Origin: Batillaria attramentaria
Lineage: Eukaryota > Mollusca > Gastropoda > Batillariidae
Reading direction: 5' to 3'
Assembly: GCA_018292915.2 (NCBI GenBank)
Contig: JACVVK020000342.1
Coordinates: 633,501-697,500, forward strand
Length of the DNA: 64,000 bases
The position numbers were made by a program, and so were the translations under genes. How positions within the stretch are numbered: position 1 is the first letter of the stretch; the number at the start of each line of letters is the position of its first letter. Below the pieces are notes generated by a model, which was given only the letters and a program-made list of their open reading frames with translations, searched no databases and was not told the origin of the DNA. Positions 44,371-56,110 of the stretch are shown piece by piece.

Positions 44371-45094
44371 TTTAAACGGGCTTATTCCATCTTTGCTAAG
44401 CCCGCTTATGTTTTTTTTTTTTTTTTTTTTTTTGAACAGTTTCGCTCGTGAGTGCGCCTGTACGCTCGAAATACTCTGTCTTGATTAGTACAGCTCTTAA
44501 TACGATAAAATAAATGCTCTTTACACTTTGCGCGAGCGGTCAAATAATTATTCAAATTCTGCGACTGTTAATATAGTACTGGAGCGCTCACTGTGGTCGC
44601 CGTGTCATCGAGTACTACGCTTCTGTTGGGTCAGTGCCAGCAGTAAGCCTGCTCTTAACTGGACACAGCGCGCGAAACACACATGTGCAGATCACAGTCA
44701 TTGCGCTCGGTGTGTCTCCTAACTACAAAACTGAACACAGCTGTGCTCGGTGACAAACCGACCTTGAAGATGCACTGTCCGCCATGTTTGCGCGCCGAGT
44801 GACGTAGTACAGCCAATCAGAATCTGTTGTGGAAACCACAGTCACAGTTGTGGCTGTTTGAAATCCAGGTTGCTGTGATGACGCCACAGCGGCGGAAACT
44901 CCCAAAATCACAACTGTGTCACAACTGTGGACAGCACTGTGGCGGGCCGCCGTGCCCAGTTAAGAGCCGGCTTTACAGACGCTGTCACTGTCCAGGTGTC
45001 TAAGTGGTGTGATGATAGACACATGTCACAGTACCAGTACCACGAAAACAGAACGACCCGTGAGCATAAATACGGTAGTATTTGCCCCTTTAAC
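44371..45094 (+). repeat. Family E element interrupted by an M1 MITE
   Basis: 44371-44644 and 44974-45094 together match the uninterrupted family E copy at 45733-46075. The interruption is the M1 element. Ends carry the short TTTAAACGGG-type inverted repeat. Confidence 0.8.
44645..44973 (+). mobile_element. MITE-like element M1, nested copy
   Basis: Full copy of the element at 21055-21380 with the same ends. The empty site in the neighbouring family E copy (ccagcattacagacgc) against the filled site (ccagcagta...tttacagacgc) is consistent with a 2-bp TA duplication, as made by Tc1/mariner transposases. The edge is uncertain by one base. Confidence 0.8.
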
Positions 45095-45107
45095 TTCCTT
45101 GTCGTCA

Positions 45108-45180
45108 TCAGCCGCGAATTAGTCTTTGTGGCTTGCGCGGCTTTAAGCCCTAAAAACTCACTCACTCACTCACTCACTCC
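45108..45180 (-). repeat. Family C fragment with (ACTC)n tail
   Basis: 'cagccgcgaattagtctttgtggcttgcgcggctttaagcc' is the reverse complement of the family C start, followed by about six ACTC units. Confidence 0.6.
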
Positions 45181-45397
45181 TTGTCATCATGTGAATAATT
45201 AGTAGATAGCATTAATTTTCATTGTGTTCTTGTCGAAGAAAAGCCACATAACATGAAAGCTGCAATTCGTGCATTTCAACACATCCAGACTCTGTTGATG
45301 TACGACAGAGTCCACAGTGCTGTTTGACCCTGTGTTCGAGTGATGCGAATGAATTGGTATACGCACTGTATGTTATGCTGAATGTGTGCGTTTGTGT

Positions 45398-45556
<159 letters not shown>

Positions 45557-45732
45557 TTGTCTACCGGTGCTCTTGAATTTGTGTAAATAAAAATCACGGT
45601 AATGTGCATTGAAACTGAAATGCACGGAAACTGATACACGATATCTTGGTCCTGTAAATTTACTTTGATTCTGTTGTTTGTTATGCTGTTTGAAATTTGT
45701 AATTGTTGTGATATATCTTACTCGTATGCGTC

Positions 45733-46075
45733 TTTAAACCGGCTAATTCCATCTTTGTTAAGCCAACTTACGTTTTGGAACAGTTTCGCTCGTGAGTGCG
45801 CCTGCCCGCTTGAAATACTCTGTCTTGATGATTAGTACAGCTCTTAATGCGATACAATGTTCTTAATACTTCGCGGCGAGCGGTCGAACATTCAAATTCA
45901 GCGACTGTTGTTAAACTGACTACTGTATCATCGAGTACGCTTCTGTTGGCTCAGTGCCAGCATTACAGACGCTGCCACTGTCGAGGTGTCTAAATGGTGT
46001 GATGATAGACACCACGAAAACAGCTCAGACTGATCTGTGAACATGAAAATGGCAGCATTGTCCCCCTTTAAACAG
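45733..46075 (+). repeat. Family E element, uninterrupted copy
   Basis: Starts 'tctttaaaccggctaattcc' and ends 'cccctttaaacag'. Supplies the empty site for the M1 insertion in the neighbouring copy. Confidence 0.75.
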
Positions 46076-46115
46076 AAAATCCGTGGATACTGTATGCCTA
46101 ATCTGCTTGTGACCA

Positions 46116-46295
46116 GGGCCCGTATGTAAAACTCGAGGTTATTTAACCCACGGCTACGGGCCGAACCCAGACTAGGACAAAAGAAACCCCAAAACAAAAT
46201 TAAACAAAAAAGGAAGCGAAGAAAGAAAGACAAAAATAAAAAATCCTTCTATAACGGCATAGGCAAATAGCTGGAATGGACCCGCTTCCTGATTT

Positions 46296-46326
<31 letters not shown>

Positions 46327-46412
46327 TTTAACCCTAGAGCTAGTTTAGTCTGAGGTTAGACTCTAACCCGGGGCTAAACTCCCTAACCCCGACTTTTACA
46401 TGCGGGCCCTGC
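46116..46412 (+). mobile_element. Palindromic MITE (family M2), copy 2
   Basis: Ends GGGCCCGTATGTAAAACTCG and cgacttttacatgcgggccc. The interior contains an AGA/AAG-rich run at 46298-46325 in place of the CAA run of copy 1. Confidence 0.85.
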
Positions 46413-47154
46413 TCTCAACTTTCACAGTTCTCGCGAGCGGTAATTTAGCGGTGCTTGTTTGACTGAGTGTCAGTTGCGAAATCTAGTGAAATGATTGCAT
46501 TTCGACAAAAATGCTCGGCCAGTTTCCTGCATTATGTAATGTGAGGAAGTATTTAGTATCTGTTCGTGAGAATGCTCATCGCCAGTGACATACCTGGCTG
46601 TTTCCACCATGTTGAATTTTTATATACTGTTGACTGCATTCTATGTAAGGCTGTAATAAAAGAAAAAATCTCGAAACATTCCCGGTCTCTGTAATATTTT
46701 GTGTATTTCATTTTCTTTTATCAGTATCGCACTGTAACTTGCAGACATTAATACAACCGTTTTCACACAAAGTAAAGTCCACAGGTATACACACTTCTGT
46801 GGACAGTTAGCATTTCAGCCAGATGCAAGAGGCGTAAGTCCGAAGAACAAGTTTGGTTTTTTTCTGCTAAGGGGACGTAATCATTCACCTGCTAACGATT
46901 TTGGAACGGGATTGGTCTCTTGTCTCCCTTGTTTCGAAACCGCTTTCTCTCTCTTTTCTGGTCTCTCAGCATCCGATCAACATTTCAGTATTTCAGCTGT
47001 CACACCCATATACACACAACAACAACAACGAGAACAACAACAACGACAACAACAAGAACAATAATAACAACAACAACAATAACAACAACAATTAAAAAAA
47101 ACCCGGCAACTGACAACGACAGCGATGACGACAACAGCAACAACAACGACAACA

Positions 47155-47323
47155 GGGGTGGGTGTTTGGGGGTTTAACGTCCTTTTCCACCACATACGGG
47201 TGATATCAAAGACGGGGCAACGATGAAAAAGCCAGCACAAATATTTGGCCCCGGCCGGCATACGAACTCACGACCCGAGCATTAGAAGTCCAACGCTCTA
47301 CCATTCGGCCACCCCGGCTCCCG
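47155..47323 (-). repeat. tRNA-derived SINE (family S) between CAA repeats
   Basis: Complete minus-strand copy. (CAA)-rich tracts lie at 47015-47155 and 47325-47400 on both sides. Confidence 0.85.
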
Positions 47324-47371
<48 letters not shown>

Positions 47372-48174
47372 GCAACAAAACAAACAAGAACAACAACAAA
47401 AAGGTATTTGAATTTTCCGCACACGCATGTCACTACAGACATACAATTCAAATGAAAAGAATCTTCGGCACTGAATCCGAAAACACACACAAAAGCAACA
47501 ACACCTACAAAACTTTCGAAAACCAGAGGAAAAAATCTACGTTTTGGGTGCTTCTGTTTCCTACTACTAGAATACGTATAAAGTATTTGATGTTTTTCTT
47601 TATACAGCAGGACGTAGAAAGCACAGGTTCCGTTTTTTTTTTTCCTCCGAGATTTTGCTCAGAATCGACCACTAATCTCGCTTCATGTACTGCAGTTTGC
47701 ACATGGGATCGTCAGCAAGCTGGTCAGTTAAAATCCTTATTGAGAGATACTGGCTCAGGCTGTGAGGTTGTGAGAATAACACGCACGCACCATCTCTTCT
47801 TTCTGCTGGGAAGCCACGACACCCCGTCGAGCTGGAGATTAGCTTTAGTTCAGAGTAATGGGAATACGGTCCTTCTTGCCTTTCACTGTTCGTAGCGGCA
47901 CTGAGATGCGGTGTGGTCTAGCCAGCGTGCTGTGTTGATCGACACTGTGGTTTTGTGGTGTATTCTGACCACCTTGCGTGAGGACTGTTGCCGTAGACTA
48001 CTTGTGTGGCCATCCAAAGAGCCTATACAGACTCTTGAACTAGCCATTTTAAGATTTTTCGATTTTACATCTTTGAAGAAGTTGAACAAATACAACACAC
48101 ATAGGCAAACGTCGATCCCCCCCCTCCCCCCTTTCTTTTTTGTTTTTGTTTTGTTTTGGTCGCTATTTTAATGG

Positions 48175-48177
<3 letters not shown>

Positions 48178-48206
<29 letters not shown>

Positions 48207-48239
48207 GTGTGTGTGTGTGTGACGGTGTGTGTGTGTGAC

Positions 48240-48315
<76 letters not shown>

Positions 48316-48402
48316 GTTATTGTTGTTGTTCCAGTTTTGAGTAGTGTTAGCATCGGCAAATTCGAAAATTGGACTCTCTCTCTGTGTCTGTCTGTGTGTC
48401 TG

Positions 48403-48496
<94 letters not shown>

Positions 48497-48597
48497 CCCT
48501 ACGGTCGTAAAAAAGCAGTCGGCCTCAAATTAATTGGCGACTGTTACTGACACACACAAAAACACAGACGTATATTATATACACACACGCTCGCGCG

Positions 48598-48677
<80 letters not shown>
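48178..48677 (+). repeat. Microsatellite cluster (TC, TG, CA)
   Basis: (TC)n 48178-48203, (TG)n 48239-48314, (CA)n 48402-48494 and (CA)n/(CGCA)n 48598-48701. Confidence 0.95.
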
Positions 48678-48680
<3 letters not shown>

Positions 48681-49529
48681 GCACGCACGCACGCACGCAC
48701 ACAACCCGAGGAACAAAGGCACTGCAGTCAGCCATCAAATTAATTTGCGCCTGTTATTGACATGCGCGGAGGAACCCGACACAGTCTGATGGGCAGCCGA
48801 CGGCGATCTTCTCACTAGATATGCACCTAGATGACGCAGGACGCAGACGACAATCAAACAGTTGCAAAAGGTACAAACTGGATGTGGGACACGGCATACT
48901 CAGGTAAGAGTTATAATTTAGCGCATATTTAAAAGGCCTTGTAATGAAGTACGTTTGATATTACAACACAGCGAAAATGGTGATATTTTTAAAATGTCTT
49001 TCCTTTGCCAACAGGTTTGTGATGACATAATTATCGAGAGCGAACAATATTTTCGAACGGGCACAGAAAGAGACGGAGACGGAAAGACATGGACTGATGG
49101 TTTTAACACCACAATGGCCGAAATTGTTGTTGATCACTTTTGACACATTTTGACCTTTCGAAATTCGGAAAGAAAAAATTGTAAACGTTGAACAGTTTTC
49201 CGCGAACTTTTATTTTTTAAAATTATTATTTTGGTTTTGCTTCGGAAGTCCCCCCCCCTCCTCTCCCTCACCCCAACACACCCCAATTGTTTACCTGCGA
49301 TCTAGTTAATTTAGAATTATTTTCCTGTAGTAAACACCGAATCTCGCCGCATCAAATTGCAGCTTAGCCCTATAAAATCATGCTGAAATTTTTCCATGAG
49401 TCAAAAACCTTCTGATATTTTAGACAAGAACTTTCTGCATACATTCGCTCCATTGTGGATCACTGAGCACGAACAATTTACACCAGCTTTCTGTGGCTAT
49501 TCATATACCTTTTTCATGTCTCCAGTTTT

Positions 49530-49579
<50 letters not shown>

Positions 49580-50670
49580 GGGGGGGGCCCTTTGCGTGTC
49601 CCCATTGTTCTTTTATTTGCTGCGGAATATTATTACTGGCAAACGGCCTAGCTAACGATTAGAAATACAACTTTCTGCGATATGCAAGACGTGCTTTGGA
49701 ATTTGCAGTGAGGCTTGACAGCTGTACTGTTGAAACAGACAATGTGTATCTTGTTTTGTTTAATTCACAGAGCGTACTTAAAATATCCTCACAGTTTTTT
49801 TTTTTCATTCAGTGTAGAATGGTTTGCCCATAACAGTTACTTTGGATGGGGGGGGGGGGAGGGGCTCTGAGAGCTGCTGTTGTTGACACATCCTTGCTAA
49901 ACCTTTAATGGAGAAACAAACTTATTTATGCAAAGATTCAATCGTTTGTAATGGTCTGTAACACACGTTGGACAAGTTTGGCATATCAGAGAAAGTTGTA
50001 TTCCTAATCATTAGCTCGGTGAGCCGCGCTCTTAAATACAGATTACTAAGGGTAGAAGAGAGTTTTTAATATTTATTTAGTATTCTCGATCAGTATAAAG
50101 TACCAGTGGCTTTTTTCCCGCATAAAATCTTGCGCATTCCTGGGTTACTGATCACTTCAGATATTTCGTCTTCTCATTATCAGCACTGATTCTCAGTAAG
50201 GAGCAAGATCGCTCCAGTTATAACGTAAGCCAACGCTGATTTCGCCTCTCGTCTCATCTCTGTCACAGTTGATAATCACAACGCGTAAGTAGGTCGTTCC
50301 GCAAATATCCGTGCACTGCGAGTCAAGCAGCCCAAACCTCCCCGCCGCACAAGACACACGAAACAACCGAACTGGAACCGAAGCACTACGACAACAATTG
50401 ATCACATCCGCAAAGTAGTTCCCGGGAAAACGTGATCCTGGTTGGATTTCGTCTGTTCAGTTGTACATCTTTAGCGTGTTGTTCAATAGATTTCGTAACA
50501 GCTTAGACATCTATCTTGCCAGACACCTGGAAATGGACACCAGGAGATAAATGACGCTTTTTCGACAATTTTCCAGACTGTGGTTGAGGCTTAATCACTG
50601 AAATCATGCTGCCCTTTTGGTGAGCACAAAACAACAAGGAAGTTAGTGTCAGAATTTTCTCTACACGACC

Positions 50671-51005
50671 TGGGCCCATATGTAAAAGTCGAGGTTAATT
50701 TAACCCACGGCTACGGGCCTAACCCAGACTAGGACAAAAGAAACCCAAAAGCGAAATTAAATTAAAAAAGGAAGCGAAGAAACGAAGAAAAAATCCTTTT
50801 ATAACGGCTTAGGCACCTTGCTGGAATGGGCCCTCTTCTTGATTTAAAAAACAACCCCCCCAAAAAAAAACAAACAAACAAACAACCCAACAAACAAACA
50901 AACAACAACAACAGAAACTTTAACCCTAGAACTAGTTTAGTTCGAGCTTAGACTCTAGCCCGGGGCTAAAAGCCCTAACCTCGACTTTTACATACGTGGG
51001 CCCTG
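50671..51005 (+). mobile_element. Palindromic MITE (family M2), copy 3
   Basis: Ends GGGCCCATATGTAAAAGTCG and cgacttttacatacgtgggccc, with a CAAA-rich middle. Lies upstream of the first coding exon of the GPCR gene, between two 24-bp direct repeats (50641-50664 and 51051-51074). Confidence 0.85.
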
Positions 51006-51125
51006 GACTTTCTGACAAAAGTGGTAGTTATCTGGCATAAAGAACAAAGAAGTTAGTGTCAGAATTTTCTCTACGTGATTTGGTTTTCAGCGGGCTGAGG
51101 ATCAGCGTGACGACCCGGCAGAGCG

Positions 51126-52710
51126 ATGAACGTCACGGGAACTGGTGACCTTTCACACGGTCACGTTTCAAGCTTAATTGACGGGCAAAGTGTGGCGCCA
51201 CCTGCATGGGAAGAGGAGGTAACCGCTGACGGTTGCATGGTCGTGGAGCAGGGAGGTTTTGTTCCCTGGGACAACCCGGACAACATCATCAGCAAGGAGG
51301 TCAGTTGGAGTTATTCCTCCTACTCCGGTCCTTCTCCTTTTTAGAGCGTTTTTTTTAGTACTATCAACACCCCTACTGTTGACACAATTGTCCCTTAACT
51401 CTTAAGCCGGGGTGGCCGAATGATAGAGCGTTGGACCCAGACTAGGACAAAAGAAGCCCAAAAACAAAATTAAATTAAAAAAAAAGGAAGCGAAGAAAGA
51501 AAGACAAAAATCCTTCTATAACGGCATAGGCACCTTCCTGGAATGGACCCACTTCCTGATTTCAAACAAAAAACAACAGAAAATTTAACCCTAGAGCTAG
51601 TTTAGTTCGAGGTTAGACTCTAACCCGAGGCTAAATTCCCTAAACCCGACTTTTACATGCGGGCCCTGGCCTCGTGTAATAGTGGCTCGAAGCGGCTCCT
51701 ACTGGTGTACAGTGGCTTGTTTTGTTTTTTGTTTTTTTTACCAGTCTTACCATACATACTGGGCAGGGGGTGGTCTGGCTTGGGCTCTGAAGAGTTAAAG
51801 AAATAAACCAGTCTACCAATCCAACCAACCAATCAAGCTAGAGGAGCCGGGATGGCCGAATGGTAGAGCGATGGACGTCTAATGCTCGGGTCGTGAGTTC
51901 GTATCCCGGCTGGGGCCAAATATCTGTGCTGGCTTTTTCATCCTTGCCCCGTCTTTGATGTCACCCGTATGGGCTGGAAAAGGACGTTAGACCCCAAAAA
52001 CACCCACTCACCCAACCAAGCTAGAACTTGTCACAAACGTGCCCTTTCTGTGTACTTCCCAGGTCGAGTACCGCTTTGAGATATTCCACTCACTGGGCTT
52101 CATCCCTCTCTTGTTCCTGGTGGGTGCTCCTGCCAACATTCTGAGCGCTGCCGTGTTCTGCAGACAGGGACTGAAAGACCGGATCAACCTGTGTCTGTTC
52201 TCACTCGCCCTGGCCGACTTGCTCACCATCACTGTCACATTTCTGCTGACTGCTGAGACGGCGTACAACACGCTCACTGATGGGAATGCGTATTTCTTCA
52301 TTACGTATTTTCCAGGTTTGAGACGAATTGTTATTAAAAAAAGTAAAAAACAAAACAAAAACAAAGGAAAAACAAAATATAACCAAAACAACAACAAACA
52401 TAATTTTAGAAAAAGGAAAAAAGAAGAAAGTTGGTGCAATGGTTTTGTTTTCGTTCAAAAATGTTTTGCATAAATAATATTGTCGCCACACGAGATTTCT
52501 AACAGTCATAGCAGAGCTGGAAAAGTATTAAGAGTGGAAGAAAATGAATCAGTTTTGTAGTTTGTTTTTAAGGTTTGATTTGTATTCTTTCAGTTTTGTG
52601 GGCTGATCATTTCCAAAGCAGAGTGGGAGGAAGCCGGAGTACCCGGAGAGAACCACTAATACACACATTGGACATATTCAACATCCGGGTCTTGATTAAC
52701 ATGAGAACGC

Positions 52711-52746
<36 letters not shown>

Positions 52747-53197
52747 CCATTTCATTCCAGGCCTAACGGGTTTCACGTTTGTATCCCAGTTCCTGTCGGT
52801 AGTGATCGCCAGTGAGCGCTGTTTCTGTGTTGCCAGTCCCTTCAAGGCCAAGAAGGTCCTTAGCACGTGCACCATGGCCGTCATCATCCTTGTGGGATCG
52901 GCCGTGCTGCTGGCGGGAATGCTGGCCATCGCCGGTCCTAAACACACCATGGCCTGCGTCTACGACCCCGCCACTAACGTCACGGGAAACATCGTCTACG
53001 TCACTAAGTGAGTACAAAACGCCAATACATAGCTATCCTCTTACGTCAAGTCACGTCACGTCACGTCATTGTCACTGTCACGCCAAGCCACGTCTCGTCA
53101 CGTTACGGTACGTCACGTCACGCCACGCCACGCCACGTGTCGTCTCGTCTCGTCTCTTCTTATCTTTTCTTATCTGTTTTATTTGTGTGACAGCATA

Positions 53198-53278
<81 letters not shown>

Positions 53279-55281
53279 CAGGATGGGGCTGATTTGTGTT
53301 TTGACTGGATGGAACGGTCCTGTAGACAGAACTAACTTATCTTATCTTACCACTGTGCACCGTAAGTGTTTTGATTTGGTCATCTTACCTCGTTTCAAGA
53401 ACCTTATCAGAAAATACATGCAACCATTCTGTTTGAAATCGGGGGGGAGGGGGGAGAGGGGGGGGGTGTAGTTCTCTACATGGCCATAAACAGCTACACC
53501 GCGACCGGACCGTTTGTGACTACCAGTTACAGGGCAAGCCAAAAGAATATGAAAATCGTGTTGTTATACGCCCATTTAAATCTAGCCAAACTCCTCTCCA
53601 TGACTACCATTCTCAGGTATTACCTTGACAACAAGAGGATCCTTGACATCGTTGACGTGTTCGTCTACGCCACGGCGTTCCCTGCCTTGTTCCTGGTGGT
53701 CATCATTATCACCACGGCAGTGACGACCGCCAAGCTCCGCTCCGCCATCACCTTCAGGCAACGGTCCACGCTGACACCGGCTACCGCTACCGCGCCCAGC
53801 GACGTGAAACCCGCTCCGTCAAGGAAGGAGGTGAGAGCGTAGGGCAGGTTCGAATCCCTGGTCGGGCAGGAATTTGGATGGATTTTTCCTTTCCAAATCG
53901 AGTCAAAATCACGTGCCGACTTGTTTTGCGGTGCCTATCCCCGCCCTCGTGTACACACCCTTGCACAAATATCAAGTGCTCACGCAAAAAATCCCACGTC
54001 CATCTTTCGAAGAAGAGTAGGCTGTGGCCGGCGGCGGCGTGGAAAGCAGAAATACTGTCGCACACACCAGAGTGAATAGCAGGTTGTAGGTTTGCACATA
54101 AAGTAGCGCTTAGCGGCGGCAGGCTATCATTGCTTCCTCCTCCAGCCCTGCGGCGCCATGAGTATTTCAGAAGAGATGGATATGTGCACCGAGGGGTGGA
54201 GAGAGCCGCACTAACTCGGAGGAGGGGGGTGGGGGAGGAGGGGTGGGGGGGGGGGCGAGGGCGAGGTGGGGGTGGGGGGGGTACAATAATACAAACAGAT
54301 AAGTAAACAGCTTCAAACACTATCAAACACTAATCAAACCTCAACTCTGTGGGTTAGATGGTCGGAGTACTGTTGCCTTGGAGGAATCGTGTTTAGGTTT
54401 CAGTCAGTGGGCGTGGGTACAGGCGACTGGGCTGTGCGACGAGGGTGTGCGATTGTGTTTCAGTGTTGCTGCAATTCTGCACTGACATCATCATGACAGG
54501 CCGGAAAATGAAAATGTAGGTCACTAGGACAATTAAACTTCTGGGCCCGTATGTAAAAGTCGAGGTTAATTTAACCCACGACTACGGGCCTAACCCAGAC
54601 TAGGACAAAAGAAACCCAACAGCAAAATTAAATAAAAAAAGGAAGCGAAGAAAGGAAGTAAAAAAAAAAAATCCTTCTATAAAGGCATAGGCACCTTGCT
54701 GGAATGGGCCCGCTTCTTGATTTAAAAACAAAAAAACAACAGAAAATTTGACCCTAGAGCTAGTTTAGTTCGAGGTTAGATTCTAACCCAGGACTAAAAT
54801 CCCTAACATCGACGGGTTCTGATCACTTTGGACGACACAACAAAAGTGGTTGTCGCAGCAACGGGCTTCTTTATCCCCTTTCACCACTCTTTGTCTTCAG
54901 TCATAGACTATCTTCAACATGACCTACCCGTGTTTATGTCGCCAGGTGGCGCTGACCAAGATGCTCGTCGCCACTTCAGTGTTGTTCATCGTCTGTCTGA
55001 CGCCCAACGTCGCGGTCCAGATGACGTCATTCTTTGTCCCGGACCTCGGCTTCAACCGGCGGTACCACAACCTCAATATCGTCCTGTGGAGTGTCATCTC
55101 GGAATTTAGAGTCATCAATTCTTCGGTCAACTTCTTCGTATATTATCACATGGGGACGAAGTTTCGAGAAACCACTAAGGGGCTGTTTCGCCGATGCTGC
55201 TGTTGCAGAAAGTCTGACAACGATTCTAAACGCGGGAGAGACTCGAAGGTTAGTGTAGTGTCTTCGTCACGGTCCGCCTAG
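51126..55281 (+). CDS. Rhodopsin-class (class A) GPCR, five coding exons
   Basis: Coding exons 51126-51299, 52063-52315, 52761-53007, 53617-53830 and 54946-55281 join with phases 0,1,2,0 and GT/AG borders to give 407 residues. The N-terminus is extracellular (sequon NVT). TM1 is FIPLLFLVGAPANILSAAVF with the conserved Asn, TM2 has NLCLFSLALADLLTI with LxxxD, TM3 ends VVIASERCFCV (E-R-C in place of D-R-Y), TM4 is MAVIILVGSAVLLAGMLAIA and extracellular loop 2 has a Cys (MACVYD). TM5 runs from ILDIVDVFVYATAFPALFLV, TM6 has FIVCLTPNVAV, and TM7 ends VINSSVNFFVYYHMG (NPxxY variant). A CCCC cluster after TM7 may be palmitoylated. I see no Cys at the usual TM3 start. The ligand is unknown; the type resembles peptide or chemosensory receptors expanded in molluscs. 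The first exon opens at an acceptor (51090), so a non-coding 5' exon is expected. AATAAA at 55873 could end the transcript. Confidence 0.88.
51401..51668 (+). mobile_element. Chimeric SINE head / truncated M2 MITE
   Basis: 51401-51431 is the first ~30 bp of a family S SINE ('gccggggtggccgaatgata'). At 'ggacccagactaggac' it passes directly into the M2 MITE without its left terminal repeat, and the MITE ends normally at 'cgacttttacatgcgggccc'. In intron 1 of the GPCR gene. Confidence 0.75.
51843..52015 (+). repeat. tRNA-derived SINE (family S), complete
   Basis: Plus-strand copy from 'ggagccgggatggccgaatgg' to the 'cacccactcaccc' tail, ending about 48 bp before GPCR exon 2 (52063). Confidence 0.85.
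53040..53275 (+). repeat. (ACGTC)n degenerate pentamer array and (TG)n
   Basis: 53044-53155 is built of CACGT/CGTCA/CGCCA/CGTCT pentamers. (TG)n follows at 53199-53275. Both lie in intron 3 of the GPCR gene. Confidence 0.85.
53836..54075 (+). repeat. tRNA-related SINE (family G), 5' truncated
   Basis: Begins at the B box ('ggttcgaatccctggtcggg') and continues 'caggaatttggatgg' and a body with 'cgtgtacacacccttgcac'. It starts about 5 bp from the donor of GPCR exon 4. The same head-body junction is seen at 43850-43890. Confidence 0.6.
54543..54815 (+). mobile_element. Palindromic MITE (family M2), copy 5
   Basis: Starts GGGCCCGTATGTAAAAGTCG. The right end is decayed ('ctaacatcgacgggttctg'). 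In intron 4 of the GPCR gene. Confidence 0.8.
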
Positions 55282-55313
55282 TGCAGATTTAAATCCTTTC
55301 GTTTCTGGTTTGG

Positions 55314-55745
55314 AAGGAAGATTTGGGATAGGTTAACTACCAAATGAGCAAAGCGTTTCGTTTTCACTTCAAAGGAAGATTCAAGATAGGTGAACTATCC
55401 GTATGAAGGAAGCGGTTAGTTTCCAGTTCGAAAGCTAGATTCAAGATAGGTGAACTATCCAAATGAAGAAAGTGTTTCGTTTCCATTTCAAAAGCAAGAT
55501 TCAAGATAGGTGAACTATCCAAATGAAGAAAGTGTTTCGTTTCCATTTCAAAAGCAAGATTCAAGATAGGTGAACTATCCAACATGAACGCAGCGTTTCG
55601 ATTCCAGTTCCAAGGAAGATTCAAGGTACGTGAACTATCAAAATGAACAAAGCATTTCGTTTTCAGTTCGAAAGCAAGATTCACGACAGGTGAACTATCC
55701 ATATGAACGGAGCGTTTCGAAAGGAAGAGTCAAGATAGGTGAAAG
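55314..55745 (+). repeat. 60-bp minisatellite, about seven copies
   Basis: Unit with 'gattcaagataggtgaactatcc' split as 'gattcaagatagg' + 'tgaactatcc', then 'gaa(g/c)aaag(t/c)gtttcgtttcc'. The copies at 55441 and 55501 are almost identical. The array lies between the GPCR stop (55281) and an AATAAA (55873), so it may be in the 3' UTR. A 20-residue repeat stays open on the minus strand as a by-product. Confidence 0.9.
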
Positions 55746-55872
55746 ATGAACAAAGCAAAGGCGACTTCGAGTGGAAAGACATAAAAAATGAAGACAAAAA
55801 CAGGGCTCGAAATTGCTGTCTTTTTTTCTTTTCTGGTTGTTGAATTTGTCTGTATATAACTTCTTCGGTACT

Positions 55873-55878
55873 AAAATA
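55873..55878 (+). promoter_or_regulatory. Candidate poly(A) signal of the GPCR gene
   Basis: AATAAA in 'ctaaaataaagcatcg', about 590 bp downstream of the stop and the first exact AATAAA seen after it. Confidence 0.4.
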
Positions 55879-55947
55879 AAGCATCGTTATTGCTGTCTGG
55901 TGGTTCATCACTTCTTTCTGTCGTAAAGCCTTGATGGCGCCTTGGTT

Positions 55948-56110
55948 CTTCGGGGGTTTTAACGCCCTTTTCCACTACATACGCGTGATATCTTGAAAAG
56001 ACGGTGCAGCGAGGAAAGAATCTTTATACAGCAACACATCTTGGAAAACAATCAATCAATCAAGCAAGCAAGCAAGCCAGCAAGCCAGCAAGCAAGCAAG
56101 CAATGCATCT
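55948..56110 (-). repeat. SINE (family S) 3' fragment and (AAGC)n
   Basis: 'cgggggttttaacgcccttttccactacatacgcgtgatatc' is a minus-strand SINE fragment to about 56020. (CAAG/CAGC)n follows at 56055-56103. Confidence 0.7.

Larger units (their letters stand above)
47400..51090. other. Intergenic stretch, possible 5' region of the GPCR gene
   Basis: No supported coding exon. Microsatellites at 48178-48314, 48402-48494, 48600-48677 and 49535-49576. A donor-like TACTCAG|GTAAGA at 48903 could end a non-coding 5' exon of the GPCR, whose first coding exon opens at an acceptor (TTTTCAG, 51090). The remainder (48910-50630) is unique A/T-rich sequence in which I see nothing. Confidence 0.4.

Noticed and set aside
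47245..47895. 216-codon plus frame
   Set aside because: The first third is SINE and (CAA)n sequence. The rest has no protein-like features or splice signals.
53480..53616. Open frame with a TM-like start (MAINSYTATGPFVTTSYRAS) as the beginning of GPCR exon 4
   Set aside because: Joining exon 3 to the acceptor at 53471 breaks the phase. The acceptor at 53616 restores phase 2 and gives a normal loop into TM5, so this stretch is intron.
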